A DNA stretch of 64,000 bases from Candidatus Scybalocola faecavium. GTDB taxonomy: Bacteria > Bacillota > Clostridia > Lachnospirales > Lachnospiraceae. Positions 10,108 through 20,333 of the stretch are shown here, in pieces. How positions within the stretch are numbered: position 1 is the stretch's first letter; each line of letters opens with the position of its first letter. The notes beneath the pieces are model-generated. The model was given only the letters and a program-made list of their open reading frames with translations, had not been told where the DNA came from and did not search any database. Where the stretch lies: assembly GCA_018713145.1 (NCBI GenBank), contig DVFP01000019.1, positions 181,857 through 245,856 on the forward strand, read 5' to 3'. Made by a program: the position numbers and the translations under genes.

Positions 10108-11544
10108 TTATTTATTTTTCTCAATTTTCAGCACATATGCAAAATCACATGGCGGCTCAGAGGAAATATTTACCAGCAGGCCTTTTGACGTACATTCCCA
10201 CTGCACCGAAGCATCGCTTCCCACAAGAGACACACGCTTAATTTCCCCAGGATAGGTGCGGGCCAGGCTTGTGATCAACACATGCCCGTCTTTCGGCCAT
10301 GCCAAAAGTGTTGCATATAAAAAATTATCTCGGCAGGTAAATCGAATATCCTGAGCAGTATAGGCCATTTTTTCGCTTTCCGAAAACATCCCCCATGTTT
10401 TCATCTGTGTTGGCCCTTCCCCGTAAACCTCCCAGGGAACTGTATTATAAATAGCTTCTCCATTGATCTTAAGCCACTGTCCCATGGTCAAAAGAATTTC
10501 CTTTGCCTCTTCCGGAATGGACCCGTCCGGCCTGGGACCCACATTTAACAACAAATAACCATTTTTGCTAACATTATCAATAAGATAATGAACCACCTCC
10601 TGAGGCGATTTATAGCGGGCATCTTTTAAATATCCCCAGCCTTCCCCGTCATCTACTGTAGTGTCTGTCAGCCAGTCATGATAGGTCAGTGTATTAAAAC
10701 GGCCCTGCTCCAGATCAATAAGTCCTGTTCCCGGCGGAATATCATGGTATTTGTAAGTAAGAGCCACCTCCTGTCCCCGGTCCCGGGCCTGATTATAGTA
10801 ATAGGCGATCATTTCCTTTTTATAGCTTTCCGGCATAAAACCAAGGCCGAAGTCAAACCATAAAAGATCCGGGTGGAACTTATCAATAACCTCCCGACAT
10901 TTGGACAGCCAAAGATCACAAAATTCCTGATCCGGCAGGGTCTGGGCATACCATATAGGCCACTGACCTTCCGTTGGGATACCGTTTTTCCAGTCCAGGT
11001 CATGAGGACGGCCGTAAAAATCAAAGTACCGGGGATCTGACAGATCACATCCTTCCACCCAGTGAGGAAAGAAGCGCCAGTTTTCTGCGTGATGCATGGC
11101 AATCATATATTTCATGCCCCTGGCCCGAACCGCCTTTTCCAGCTCCCCGGCTACATCACGGCAAGGTCCCATATTTTTCGAGTTCCACCGGCTTAAAGTT
11201 GTATCCCACATAGAAAAGCCGTCATGGTGTTCACCTACCGGCCCGGCAAACTTTGCACCAGCCCTGGCAAACAAATCTGCCCATTCATCCGGATCAAAAT
11301 TTTCTCCAGTAAACATAGGGATGAAATCCTTGTATCCGAATTTTTCCGGCGGGCCATAAGTTTTTACATGATATTCATATTGGGGGGATCCTTTTTGATA
11401 CATATAAAAGCCATACCAGCTTCCATTTGGACGACAGGCGGGCACAGAATAAATCCCCCAATGGGTATAAATGCCAAACTTTGCATCTCGAAGCCACTTA
11501 GGCGTTGTATGCTCTCTTAGTGAATTCCAGCTTTTTGTATACAT
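10108..11544 (-). CDS. Alpha-L-fucosidase family (GH29), no obvious signal peptide
   Basis: WLRDAKFGIYTHWGIYSVPA, HHDGFSMWDTTLSRWNS, NGYLLLNVGPRPDGSIPEEAKEIL. Confidence 0.93.
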   Translation of the reverse strand: MYTKSWNSLREHTTPKWLRDAKFGIYTHWGIYSVPACRPNGSWYGFYMYQKGSPQYEYHVKTYGPPEKFGYKDFIPMFTGENFDPDEWADLFARAGAKFAGPVGEHHDGFSMWDTTLSRWNSKNMGPCRDVAGELEKAVRARGMKYMIAMHHAENWRFFPHWVEGCDLSDPRYFDFYGRPHDLDWKNGIPTEGQWPIWYAQTLPDQEFCDLWLSKCREVIDKFHPDLLWFDFGLGFMPESYKKEMIAYYYNQARDRGQEVALTYKYHDIPPGTGLIDLEQGRFNTLTYHDWLTDTTVDDGEGWGYLKDARYKSPQEVVHYLIDNVSKNGYLLLNVGPRPDGSIPEEAKEILLTMGQWLKINGEAIYNTVPWEVYGEGPTQMKTWGMFSESEKMAYTAQDIRFTCRDNFLYATLLAWPKDGHVLITSLARTYPGEIKRVSLVGSDASVQWECTSKGLLVNISSEPPCDFAYVLKIEKNK

Positions 11545-12704
11545 TATCTTCTCCTTACCATCATTTCATAAACCTGATCAATCTCCGCGATTTTAGGATT
11601 GTTTTTATAATCCCCCAGCACATGGGCGCAGTCCGCAATCTGGCGGATGTCTTTATCACTGACGCCAAGCTGCTTAAAGGTTGTCCACATACCAATCTTT
11701 TTAATAAATCCATCAATCTCATCGCAGCATCTGCGCGCCGCCTCTTCATCGGGCACCTGGTACAGCTCATGATTAAACATCCGGCCTACACGGGCAAACT
11801 CCGGTATTGCGCTGGTATAGGTAAACCGGGTAAACTCCGGATACATCACCGACAGAGATAAACCATGGGATACCTGGGGACAATGTCCGCTGATCTGCAT
11901 ACCAACACCATGGGGCAGGGTGACGCCGCCGGAAGAAATGGCCAGTCCTCCTAAAGTATCCGCCCATGCCATAAAACTGCGCTTGTCTGTATTTTCCAGG
12001 TCATCCAAGACCTGGGGCAGCCCATGGATGATCAGTTCCATACCTCTTAAGGCTAAGGCCTGCACATAGGCATTGGAGCCGGTAGATATATAAGCCTCAA
12101 AATTATGGGCAAAGGCGTCAAATCCCGTGGCTGCGGTTACATGTTTCGGCACACTGGTCATCAGCTGGGGATCCACAATAGCAATCTTCGGGAAAATATT
12201 TTCATTCCATATCGCTGATTTATCTTTTGTGGCTGTATGGGTGATCACTGCACACTGAGTCACCTGGGAGCCGGTACCGCTGGTAGTGCTCACGGCAATA
12301 ACAGGCAGAGTCGATTTTGTGGGCTGAGTCTTATAGTGAAGATAGTCCCAGGCAGTTCCCGGATGGGATGCTTCCACGGCAATAGCCTTGGCTGTATCCA
12401 TACTGGAACCTCCGCCAATACCGATAATGACCTGGGCATCCATAGCTTTAGCCATCTGAGCTCCCGCGGTAACGATTTCTGTTACCGGATTAGGCTTTAC
12501 CTGATCAAAATGCTGCCATGTAATCCCTTCCCGGTCTAAAATAGCTTTCGCCTTGTCATACACCCAGGACGTTTTCCCCTGATTTCCGGTAGTTACAAGA
12601 AGCACCCGCTTCCCATAGCGGCCTACGGCCTCCCCTAATTGTTCCAGACACCCTGCGCCAAAAATGATTTCCGTAGGGTGCTTCCAGGTAAAACTTTTTA
12701 ACAT
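11544..12704 (-). CDS. Iron-containing alcohol dehydrogenase
   Basis: IIGIGGGSSMDTAKAIA, Fe-ADH C-terminal motif; start taken at MLKSFTWKHP, which has a GGAGG RBS, rather than the longer ORF. Confidence 0.9.
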   Translation of the reverse strand: MLKSFTWKHPTEIIFGAGCLEQLGEAVGRYGKRVLLVTTGNQGKTSWVYDKAKAILDREGITWQHFDQVKPNPVTEIVTAGAQMAKAMDAQVIIGIGGGSSMDTAKAIAVEASHPGTAWDYLHYKTQPTKSTLPVIAVSTTSGTGSQVTQCAVITHTATKDKSAIWNENIFPKIAIVDPQLMTSVPKHVTAATGFDAFAHNFEAYISTGSNAYVQALALRGMELIIHGLPQVLDDLENTDKRSFMAWADTLGGLAISSGGVTLPHGVGMQISGHCPQVSHGLSLSVMYPEFTRFTYTSAIPEFARVGRMFNHELYQVPDEEAARRCCDEIDGFIKKIGMWTTFKQLGVSDKDIRQIADCAHVLGDYKNNPKIAEIDQVYEMMVRRR

Positions 12705-12751
12705 GATTCTTTTTCCTCCGTTCCATTCATTTTTCCATAAATTTCCTTCCT

Positions 12752-13774
12752 TTACCGGCACATTTCATCCAGCATCGCTTCAATATTTTCAAAAGGCGTA
12801 TCCGGCATGATTCCATTGCCTGCAGCCATGAGCATCCGTCCATGATGCTTTTTAAAAATGTCCTTCATCCGGCAAACTTCCCGGCGCACATCCTCTGTAG
12901 TTCCCTCCACGATCACATGCTGCACATCAAAACCTGCCAAAAATGCCATTTGGCTGCCATACTTTTCCACCGTTTCTTCCATGTCCATACATCCCTTTTG
13001 AATGGGATGAAACACATCTACGCCGGCCTTTGCAAGATCATCCATAAGCAGACTGTTATCTCCGCAGGAATGAAGGAAAAAGTCCATCCCCCGGCTGTGG
13101 ACATAATCAATAAATTCTTTATATAAAGGGTAATACAGCTCATGAAAAATTTCCGGGGACATCATGGGCCCGGTCTGATGTCCAAGATCATCTGAAGTAA
13201 ATATACCGTCATATCCCAAGGCTTTAAACCGATCCACAATCACTTTATAATACTCCAGCAGCCTTTTTCCCAGAAGCTTTAGCTCATCCATGGCATCATA
13301 ATAGTCAAACATAAGATTTTCCATTCCACGAATATTCCAAAAACGTTCATGAAGAAAATGCCACCAACACCCCAGCTTGTACACATCCTCTCCTGCTTCC
13401 TTGGCCGCCTTTGCAGCCCCGTCAAAAGTTCCCGGTTCGTTAGGGTCCGGAAAATCCGCCAAAAGTCTGTCCAGGTCCTCCCAGTCATCCAGCAAAACCT
13501 TCCGCTCTCCGATGCTGTGGCCCAAAACATCAGAATAGTCCATAAAGCCCCAGCGGTAATGAGGATTTTGTGTGTAGGAAACATCCTCTCCCGGAGGTGT
13601 GTAAAAAAATGCCATAATATCCTCCGGATATTTTTTTGCCATATCATCCAGGGCATGGCCGTATTTTTCCTCCAGCCCCATCCCCCACCATTTATGAAAA
13701 ACCAGAGGGATCCGGGAAATATCCTTCCCGTGGATCACATCCGTAACCTGCTGTTTTGTATAGTTTTTCCGCAT
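12752..13774 (-). CDS. Uroporphyrinogen decarboxylase family protein (methyltransferase-like)
   Basis: UroD/MtaA-like fold sequence with LHSCGDN Zn-ligand-like motif and DDLGHQTGPMMSPEIF. Confidence 0.85.
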   Translation of the reverse strand: MRKNYTKQQVTDVIHGKDISRIPLVFHKWWGMGLEEKYGHALDDMAKKYPEDIMAFFYTPPGEDVSYTQNPHYRWGFMDYSDVLGHSIGERKVLLDDWEDLDRLLADFPDPNEPGTFDGAAKAAKEAGEDVYKLGCWWHFLHERFWNIRGMENLMFDYYDAMDELKLLGKRLLEYYKVIVDRFKALGYDGIFTSDDLGHQTGPMMSPEIFHELYYPLYKEFIDYVHSRGMDFFLHSCGDNSLLMDDLAKAGVDVFHPIQKGCMDMEETVEKYGSQMAFLAGFDVQHVIVEGTTEDVRREVCRMKDIFKKHHGRMLMAAGNGIMPDTPFENIEAMLDEMCR

Positions 13775-13819
13775 AAAATCCTCCTCCTTTTACCTGAGCC
13801 GCATACAAAATCCGTTCCA

Positions 13820-14905
13820 TCATTCATGGGTCATGTGTTCTACCATCTTTACTACAAAATCCACCTCGTCTTTAGATGATGCAGAAACCTGAAGATACAG
13901 GCCTTTTGAGGACAAAACATCCATAGCCTTTTCAACCTCCCATGGACGGATCTGGAGAAGAAGGCATTTCTGCGCTTCCTGGATCTTTTTCAGCGCCGGA
14001 AGGAATTCCAAAGGAGAGGGCTGTCCTACAACATTGGTCCACTGGATCATTTTCAGTCCGGGAATAGACAAAATCGTATCCAGATGTCGGATCTGCTCCA
14101 TACCATCCAGATGATATAAGGGATAATCAAGGACCTGGCACTGGCGTGTCAGTTCCGGTCTGGCAAAGGTTTCGTATATTTCATTAGAAACCATTACGGA
14201 AATATCACACTGCAGCTGTCCATGAAACCCCGGCGCCCAGGTATTTAGCCATCCAATACAGCTCCCCCCGTCATTACAATCCTTTACAATGTCATAACAG
14301 TCTTTCATGGTCTTTTCCCATATGGCCTCAAGCTTATCTGCGCAGGCACGGATCACATCCTCATCTTCTGTGAGAAAATCCATTAAAAGATTGTCCGATC
14401 CCCGCACGTGAGCCAATGCATCCAGATTGCCCGACAGATCCGGCATGGATACATAATACTGTCCATTGGCCTGTTCGCATAAATAACGGGCCATTTCCAA
14501 AGTTTTTTTATAAAGGAAACTGTTTTCATCAAACGTAATTTTATCCGGGTCAAGCTCCTCTTCATCTAAGATAGGATCAAACCATATGGTATCCGGCATA
14601 TATCTGTGCCTAATCCCCTTTAAAAATCCTGCATGGCCGCTGGGGCCTAAGTTGACCCAGGTCAGAGGAAATGCGTCCCCTCCGTAATAAGTATTTTTAA
14701 ATACATCCATATTCCGCATAAGCACCCATTCCGGATCAGTCCAGTATCTCTCCTGATCCTCCGTATTTTTCGGAAAGCGGTGAATATCTTTTAGCCGACT
14801 TCCATCAGTCCAGGAAATACTTACACAGCACCGGTCAATAACCTCCCGTTCCCACAAAGCCTTAAAGCGTTCTTTTGTTTTATCAAAATCATCTCTGTTG
14901 ATCAT
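13820..14905 (-). CDS. Uroporphyrinogen decarboxylase-like protein
   Basis: YPLYHLDGMEQIRHLDTILSIPGLKMIQWTNVVGQPSPLEF resembles UroD-like proteins. Confidence 0.75.
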   Translation of the reverse strand: MINRDDFDKTKERFKALWEREVIDRCCVSISWTDGSRLKDIHRFPKNTEDQERYWTDPEWVLMRNMDVFKNTYYGGDAFPLTWVNLGPSGHAGFLKGIRHRYMPDTIWFDPILDEEELDPDKITFDENSFLYKKTLEMARYLCEQANGQYYVSMPDLSGNLDALAHVRGSDNLLMDFLTEDEDVIRACADKLEAIWEKTMKDCYDIVKDCNDGGSCIGWLNTWAPGFHGQLQCDISVMVSNEIYETFARPELTRQCQVLDYPLYHLDGMEQIRHLDTILSIPGLKMIQWTNVVGQPSPLEFLPALKKIQEAQKCLLLQIRPWEVEKAMDVLSSKGLYLQVSASSKDEVDFVVKMVEHMTHE

Positions 14906-15216
14906 CCTGCGCTCCTATCTGTCACCCATGGCTGTCACTCCATGGGGAACTTATACATATTCTGTATTTTATGCCGCCAGTATATCATTCCCGATTTGAA
15001 AAACCCATTGAAAATATTCCCATTTCTTGAAAGATTTTCATCTTCCGCCTGCCGGGAATATGCCTGACAACAAAGTCACATCCATCGTTTTGTGCCTGGA
15101 AACCGCCATAAATATATTAAAGCCGCTTCATCGGCGGAATATATTCCATAAAACAGGAACTATGTTCATCGGAAAAAAATTGGAGATTCCGTATAATAAC
15201 CGTAGAATACTACTGC

Positions 15217-16488
15217 ATGAAAGGAATGGATAAAATGAATATGATTTCTTCCCACGACCGTCAGAGGTTAAGAGAACTGGCCCGGCGCCAGATGGACAAT
15301 GCGATGAAACCATCCAATCAGGAAAAAATAAAATTATGGTATAAACACAATGACCTGAAAGGTGAACGCCCCATGTTCCACCTGGAAATGTGGACGTTTG
15401 CCCAGGAGATCATACCGCCTATGCTTACCTGTGAGGATTCATGGGCCAGAAATATTGAATATCAGTTTTTCCTGAATTTTCTTAACCAGGAACTTTTCGA
15501 CGATGATAAGGTCACTTTGCCCACATACGATGTCGGTTATGACACATGGTTTACCCTGTTTGACATTCCTGTCCACCAGACCTTCGGCAAGGATGCCAAT
15601 GGACAGGATACATTAGGGCAGCATTTTGAATCCGTAATCAATGATCTGGAAGAGGACTATCCCAAGCTGAAAAAAACCACCTATGGGACAAACATGGAAA
15701 AAGCTTTAAATCAGAAGGCTGTTCTTGAAGATATTTTCGGGGATATTCTCCCGGTAAGGCTGAAAATGGACGCCCTTTACAGCGTTCCGACACAAATGCT
15801 GATCCACATTATGAGCATGGAAAATATGATGTATGCCTTATATGATTATCCGGAACTTTTTAAAGAAATGATGGATCGGATCTCTGAGGATACACTGGAA
15901 TATTTTGATTTTCTGGAAAATAACCATCTGATCCTGCCTACTGTTTCAGGAGAAAACCTTGGTCAGGGCACCTGGTGCTTTAATCACACCCTTCCCGACA
16001 GCAATACCCCCCGGCCATTAAAAACAACAGATGTTTGGGGCTTTATGGATTCCCAGGAAACCGTAGGGCTTTCCCCGGATATGTTTGAGGAATTTATTTT
16101 TCCTTGTTATAAAAAAATATCCCAACGGTACGGACTTCTTTCCTACGGCTGCTGTGAACCGGTGGATCCCATATGGGACCGGTGCATTTCCACATTGAAA
16201 AACCTGCGCAAGGTTTCCATATCCCCATGGTGCAATGAGGAAATTATGAGTGAAAAGCTCCGCGGGAAAAATATTATTTACCATCGCAAGCCCAGCCCTA
16301 ATTTTCTGGGCGTCGGCACTGCTCTTGACGAGGAGGGGCTTCGGCAGCATATCCGTAAAAGCCTGACACTGGCCCGAGGCTGCAAAATGGAGATCACTCA
16401 GCGCGATGTGTACACGATTAACAACGATATTTCCAAAGCTCAAAGATATGTACAGATCATTAAACAGGAGATTGAGAATCTTTGGTAG
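15217..16488 (+). CDS. Uroporphyrinogen decarboxylase-like protein (third paralogue)
   Basis: YGLLSYGCCEPVDPIWDRCISTLKNLRKVSISPWCN resembles uncharacterised UroD-like proteins; actual start may be 15235 (AAGGA spaced to that ATG). Confidence 0.78.
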   Translation: MKGMDKMNMISSHDRQRLRELARRQMDNAMKPSNQEKIKLWYKHNDLKGERPMFHLEMWTFAQEIIPPMLTCEDSWARNIEYQFFLNFLNQELFDDDKVTLPTYDVGYDTWFTLFDIPVHQTFGKDANGQDTLGQHFESVINDLEEDYPKLKKTTYGTNMEKALNQKAVLEDIFGDILPVRLKMDALYSVPTQMLIHIMSMENMMYALYDYPELFKEMMDRISEDTLEYFDFLENNHLILPTVSGENLGQGTWCFNHTLPDSNTPRPLKTTDVWGFMDSQETVGLSPDMFEEFIFPCYKKISQRYGLLSYGCCEPVDPIWDRCISTLKNLRKVSISPWCNEEIMSEKLRGKNIIYHRKPSPNFLGVGTALDEEGLRQHIRKSLTLARGCKMEITQRDVYTINNDISKAQRYVQIIKQEIENLW

Positions 16489-16532
16489 ATTTGCTATAAT
16501 TAACCCAACGTAATAAAAAGGAGAAGATATTT

Positions 16533-17753
16533 ATGGATCTGTACAATTACTTACGCAAGTATCCGGATGACCGGGGCTATTTTGAACAGTACGGCGGAAG
16601 TTTTCTGGAAGAAAAACTGATTCCGGCCTTTGAAGAGATTACCCGGGCCTACCAGGCCATCTGCCATTCCTCCCAGTTTATTTCTGAGCTGCGGCGGATC
16701 CGGAAAGAATTTCAGGGGCGGCCCACCCCTGTCTATCACTGTGAAAAACTTTCTGCCAGCGTTGGGGACGGCACCTGCCAGATTTATCTGAAACGAGAAG
16801 ATTTAAACCACACAGGGGCTCATAAGCTGAACCATTGTATGGGTGAAGGTCTCCTGGCCAAATATATGGGGAAAAAGAAGCTCATTGCCGAAACCGGCGC
16901 CGGCCAGCACGGAGTGGCTCTGGCCACTGCAGCCGCTTATTTTGGCCTGGAATGTGAGATTCATATGGGCGAGGTGGATATTGCCAAACAGGCGCCAAAT
17001 GTAACCCGCATGAAGATCCTTGGAGCAAAGGTGGTTCCTGTAACTCATGGGAATAAGACGCTGAAGGAAGCCGTGGATTCTGCTTTTGAAGCCTATGCAA
17101 GAGATTATAAGGATGCGATCTACTGCATCGGCTCTGCTGTAGGGCCCCATCCATTTCCTATGATGGTGAGGGATTTTCAGATGTGTATCGGAGAGGAAGC
17201 AAAAGAACAGTTTATGGAAATGACCGGACTTCTCCCGGACGCTGTCATTGCCTGCGTTGGCGGCGGATCTAATTCGATCGGAACCTTTGTACCTTTTGTA
17301 GGGGATCCGGTGGATATTTACGGAGTAGAGCCTTTGGGCCGGGGGCCTGAGCTGGGCAATCATGCCGCATCCATGTCCTATGGGACAAAGGGTATCCTTC
17401 ACGGCTTTGAAAGTTATCTTCTCCAGGATGAAAATGGTGAGGCTGCTCCGGTATATTCCATTGCCAGCGGCCTGGATTACCCTGCCGTAGGACCGGAACA
17501 TGCCATGCTCCATGATATGGGACGTATCCAATATGTTTCAGTGACAGACGATGAGGCCATGGAAGCCTTCTTTAAATTGTCCCGTCTGGAAGGCATCATT
17601 CCTGCTATTGAAAGCGCCCATGCGGTTGCCTATGCCATGAAGCTGGCCGCGCAGCAAAAAAAAGGCGCTCTCCTTGTTACATTAAGCGGACGGGGAGATA
17701 AAGATATTGATTATGTTGTAGAACATTATGGCTATGGAGATCAGTATATGTGA
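16533..17753 (+). CDS. trpB: Tryptophan synthase beta chain (stand-alone)
   Basis: [15 protein letters not shown] (PLP lysine), [40 protein letters not shown]. Confidence 0.92.
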   Translation: MDLYNYLRKYPDDRGYFEQYGGSFLEEKLIPAFEEITRAYQAICHSSQFISELRRIRKEFQGRPTPVYHCEKLSASVGDGTCQIYLKREDLNHTGAHKLNHCMGEGLLAKYMGKKKLIAETGAGQHGVALATAAAYFGLECEIHMGEVDIAKQAPNVTRMKILGAKVVPVTHGNKTLKEAVDSAFEAYARDYKDAIYCIGSAVGPHPFPMMVRDFQMCIGEEAKEQFMEMTGLLPDAVIACVGGGSNSIGTFVPFVGDPVDIYGVEPLGRGPELGNHAASMSYGTKGILHGFESYLLQDENGEAAPVYSIASGLDYPAVGPEHAMLHDMGRIQYVSVTDDEAMEAFFKLSRLEGIIPAIESAHAVAYAMKLAAQQKKGALLVTLSGRGDKDIDYVVEHYGYGDQYM

Positions 17754-17773
17754 TCTTTAGTTATACTGGAAAG

Positions 17774-17843
17774 TTTTAAGGGCCGGTTCGTCCAACACAT
17801 GGTTTTTGTTGGACAGAGCCGGTCCTTAAATTCTACTCTTTTT
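17774..17843 (+). terminator. Terminator-like hairpin after trpB
   Basis: Long imperfect inverted repeat TTTAAGGGCCGGTTCGTCCAACA/TGTTGGACAGAGCCGGTCCTTAAA followed within 10 nt by CTTTTTT. Confidence 0.7.
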
Positions 17844-17886
17844 TATCCAGTATATCCTTCTTGACAAAACTTTTCCATCCTAACTA

Positions 17887-17951
17887 TTGACATTTCCCAT
17901 ATGATCTCTTATACTTAGCTTGTAAGTTAGTTAATCACTCGAGTAACTAAC
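17887..17951 (+). promoter_or_regulatory. Sigma-A-type promoter with inverted-repeat operator for the GntR-ABC operon
   Basis: TTGACA (17887-17892), 17-nt spacer, TATACT (17910-17915); inverted repeat GTTAGTTA (17926-17933)/TAACTAAC (17944-17951) over the expected start site. Confidence 0.75.
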
Positions 17952-18073
17952 CACTTAAGGAAATTCCACTGACAGCTTAACGTTTTCCCTGGCTTATGCC
18001 GCTGTCTCCATGGCAGCGCTGTCTGTCGCCGTTCCTATGGCTGAATTGTTACTTATAGCAAGGAGGTGATCCT

Positions 18074-18469
18074 ATGAATCTGGACTTCAACTCAGATAAA
18101 CCGATCTTTCTCCAGATCAGTGAAGGTCTGGCAGATGACATACTATCCGGTATTTTTCCGGAGGAGAGCCAGATTCCATCCATTACAGAGTTTTCCGTTA
18201 CCTACAAAATCAACCCTGCCACAGCCTTAAAAGGAATCAACCAACTGGTGGATCAGGGCATTATCTACAAAAAGAGAGGTATTGGCATGTTTGTCAGCAC
18301 AGGGGCCGTGGATCTGTTAAAACAGAGCCGTCGCCAGCAATTTTTTGACACCTACATTCTTCCCATGACCGATGAAGCACGTCGTCTGGGACTATCCGAA
18401 GAGGATATTGATGCGCTGATCCACCGGGGGTTTTCACACGATCCTAAAAATGGTGAATCTTCGTTATAA
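18074..18469 (+). CDS. GntR family transcriptional regulator, YtrA-like
   Basis: Winged-helix sequence (PIFLQISEGLADDILSGIFPEESQIPSITEFSVTYKINPATALKGINQLVDQGIIYKKRGIGMFV), short C-terminal domain, AGGAGG RBS. Confidence 0.92.
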   Translation: MNLDFNSDKPIFLQISEGLADDILSGIFPEESQIPSITEFSVTYKINPATALKGINQLVDQGIIYKKRGIGMFVSTGAVDLLKQSRRQQFFDTYILPMTDEARRLGLSEEDIDALIHRGFSHDPKNGESSL

Positions 18470-18484
18470 TAAAGGAGGGGGCTT

Positions 18485-19402
18485 ATGAATTGTGTATCTG
18501 AACATACTGGAATCTCGATAAAAAATGTTACCAAAACTTTTAGCCATATCCCGGCTCTGGAAAATGTCAGCCTGACCTTTGAACCGGGAAAAATTTACGG
18601 TCTTCTCGGTCAAAACGGAGCCGGAAAGTCCACATTGCTGAACCTGGTTACCAACCGGATTTTTCCCGACAGCGGCACCATTACCATTGATGGGGAAAAC
18701 AACCAGGAAAATGACCGGGCTTTAAATAAGCTTTATTTAATGAGTGAAAAAACCTGCTATCCGGAAGAAATGAAGATCAGCCAGGCCTTAAAATGGAGCC
18801 GGGTCTTTTATCCGGACTTTGATATGGATTATGCCGGGAACCTTTTAAAACAATTCCGGCTGGATCCTAAAAAACGGGTTAAAGCCCTGTCTACCGGATA
18901 TACATCTATTTTCAAACTGGTCATTGCCCTGTCTACCAATGCACCTTATATTTTTCTGGATGAACCGGTACTTGGTCTTGATGCCAGCTATAGAGAAACA
19001 TTTTACAAAATATTGCTGGAAAAATATATCGACCATCCCTGCACCATTATTATATCCACACACCTGATCGAGGAAATCTCCCATCTCATTGAAGGAACGG
19101 TGATCCTTAAAGAAGGGAAGGTCATTTCCACAGCCTCCAAAGATGAACTGCTGTCTATGGGCTACTGTGTTTCAGGAAAAGCCGCCGATGTGGATGCCTA
19201 TATCGTCCAGTGCCGCCAGGATCAAAAAAACGTTCTTGGCACAGACAACCTGGGCAATCTAAAAATTGCCTACATTCTCGGCGATAATTCCGGGGTGCCG
19301 GACAGCCTGGATGTATCTGGTATGAACCTGCAGAAATTATTTATTGAAATGACCCGGACAGACAATCCATCATCTTTAAACCGGGATAAAACAGAATTTT
19401 AA
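18485..19402 (+). CDS. ABC transporter ATP-binding protein
   Basis: Walker A GLLGQNGAGKSTLL, Walker B-like YIFLDEPVLGLDA, H-loop STHLIEE. Confidence 0.95.
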   Translation: MNCVSEHTGISIKNVTKTFSHIPALENVSLTFEPGKIYGLLGQNGAGKSTLLNLVTNRIFPDSGTITIDGENNQENDRALNKLYLMSEKTCYPEEMKISQALKWSRVFYPDFDMDYAGNLLKQFRLDPKKRVKALSTGYTSIFKLVIALSTNAPYIFLDEPVLGLDASYRETFYKILLEKYIDHPCTIIISTHLIEEISHLIEGTVILKEGKVISTASKDELLSMGYCVSGKAADVDAYIVQCRQDQKNVLGTDNLGNLKIAYILGDNSGVPDSLDVSGMNLQKLFIEMTRTDNPSSLNRDKTEF

Positions 19403-19418
19403 CGAGAGGGGGATCACA

Positions 19419-20183
19419 ATGAAGATCAAACAGGCATTTTCATTTGAATTTAGTGATGTTAAAAAGGGAATGTGTATTTTCTACAGCGTCCTTGGCCTGC
19501 TGCTTATTTTTTTCCTTGTCCTTTTTACCATTAACGGGACTCCGGATTCAGACTCCAGCTTTAACAGTTTTGAATTTTCTACCTACCTGTTTATGTTCCT
19601 TATGGGCTGTGTCATGTTCAATCAAAGCTTCCACATGACCATCCAAAACGGCGTTTCCCGGCGCACCATGTATTTCGCCAAACTGCTCAGCTTTGCCGCC
19701 GCAGCTGCCATTGCTACCGTAATCAATGTCGCATTGATTATCGGAGGAGCCTTTCTTCCCGACCATCTGACCAGTTTCCGGATGGTCACCCTCCTGGACG
19801 TAAGCTATGGACTGCGGATGGATTTCCTTTCCCCGGCTGGCAGCATATTCCTGACATTTATGACCTTCTTTTTGCTGATGCTTTTAGCTGCCATAGGCAA
19901 CTTTTTTGCCGCTTCATACTATAAGATGACCAAATCCACAGCGATTGTGGTTTCCATATGTGTCCCGGTGATCCTTTTCGCTGCCATCTCTTTGGATGTG
20001 CTGTTTCTCAATTCCCGGATTCTAACCAAGCTTTTGGAAGCATTTAATTTTATCAGCGGCCTTGGTCTGCTCCCAGGCACCGCTTTTGCTCCCTGGCGGG
20101 CGCCTGTATCCTGTCTGATCTTAAGCGGAATCTTTTTTGGGATAACCTGGCTGATCATACGAAGGATGGATATAAAAAAATAA
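19419..20183 (+). CDS. ABC-2-like transporter permease
   Basis: Hydrophobic multi-TM protein directly downstream of the ATPase. Confidence 0.85.
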   Translation: MKIKQAFSFEFSDVKKGMCIFYSVLGLLLIFFLVLFTINGTPDSDSSFNSFEFSTYLFMFLMGCVMFNQSFHMTIQNGVSRRTMYFAKLLSFAAAAAIATVINVALIIGGAFLPDHLTSFRMVTLLDVSYGLRMDFLSPAGSIFLTFMTFFLLMLLAAIGNFFAASYYKMTKSTAIVVSICVPVILFAAISLDVLFLNSRILTKLLEAFNFISGLGLLPGTAFAPWRAPVSCLILSGIFFGITWLIIRRMDIKK

Positions 20184-20244
20184 CCGGGAAGCTATAGCGG
20201 ATTCTGTCTTATATCCCTTTATAAGATCAAGGGCGAAGCGATCC

Positions 20245-20286
20245 GGGTATTGGGGATGGGGATTTTTATTTTTTTCCCCAATACCC
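20245..20286. terminator. Inverted repeat between convergent genes, probable bidirectional terminator
   Basis: GGGTATTGGGGA ... TCCCCAATACCC, 12-bp perfect arms. Confidence 0.55.
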
Positions 20287-20333
20287 CAGACTCCCCTTGT
20301 TTTTTAATTTCTCATGTTTATTAATCCGATCTT

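Noticed and set aside
16803-17531. 242-aa minus-strand ORF
   Set aside because: Antisense to trpB; no RBS or recognisable domain.
17996-18058. 20-aa leader ORF (MPLSPWQRCLSPFLWLNCYL) in the GntR operon 5' UTR
   Set aside because: No SD sequence before its ATG and no clear attenuator structure; could be chance.
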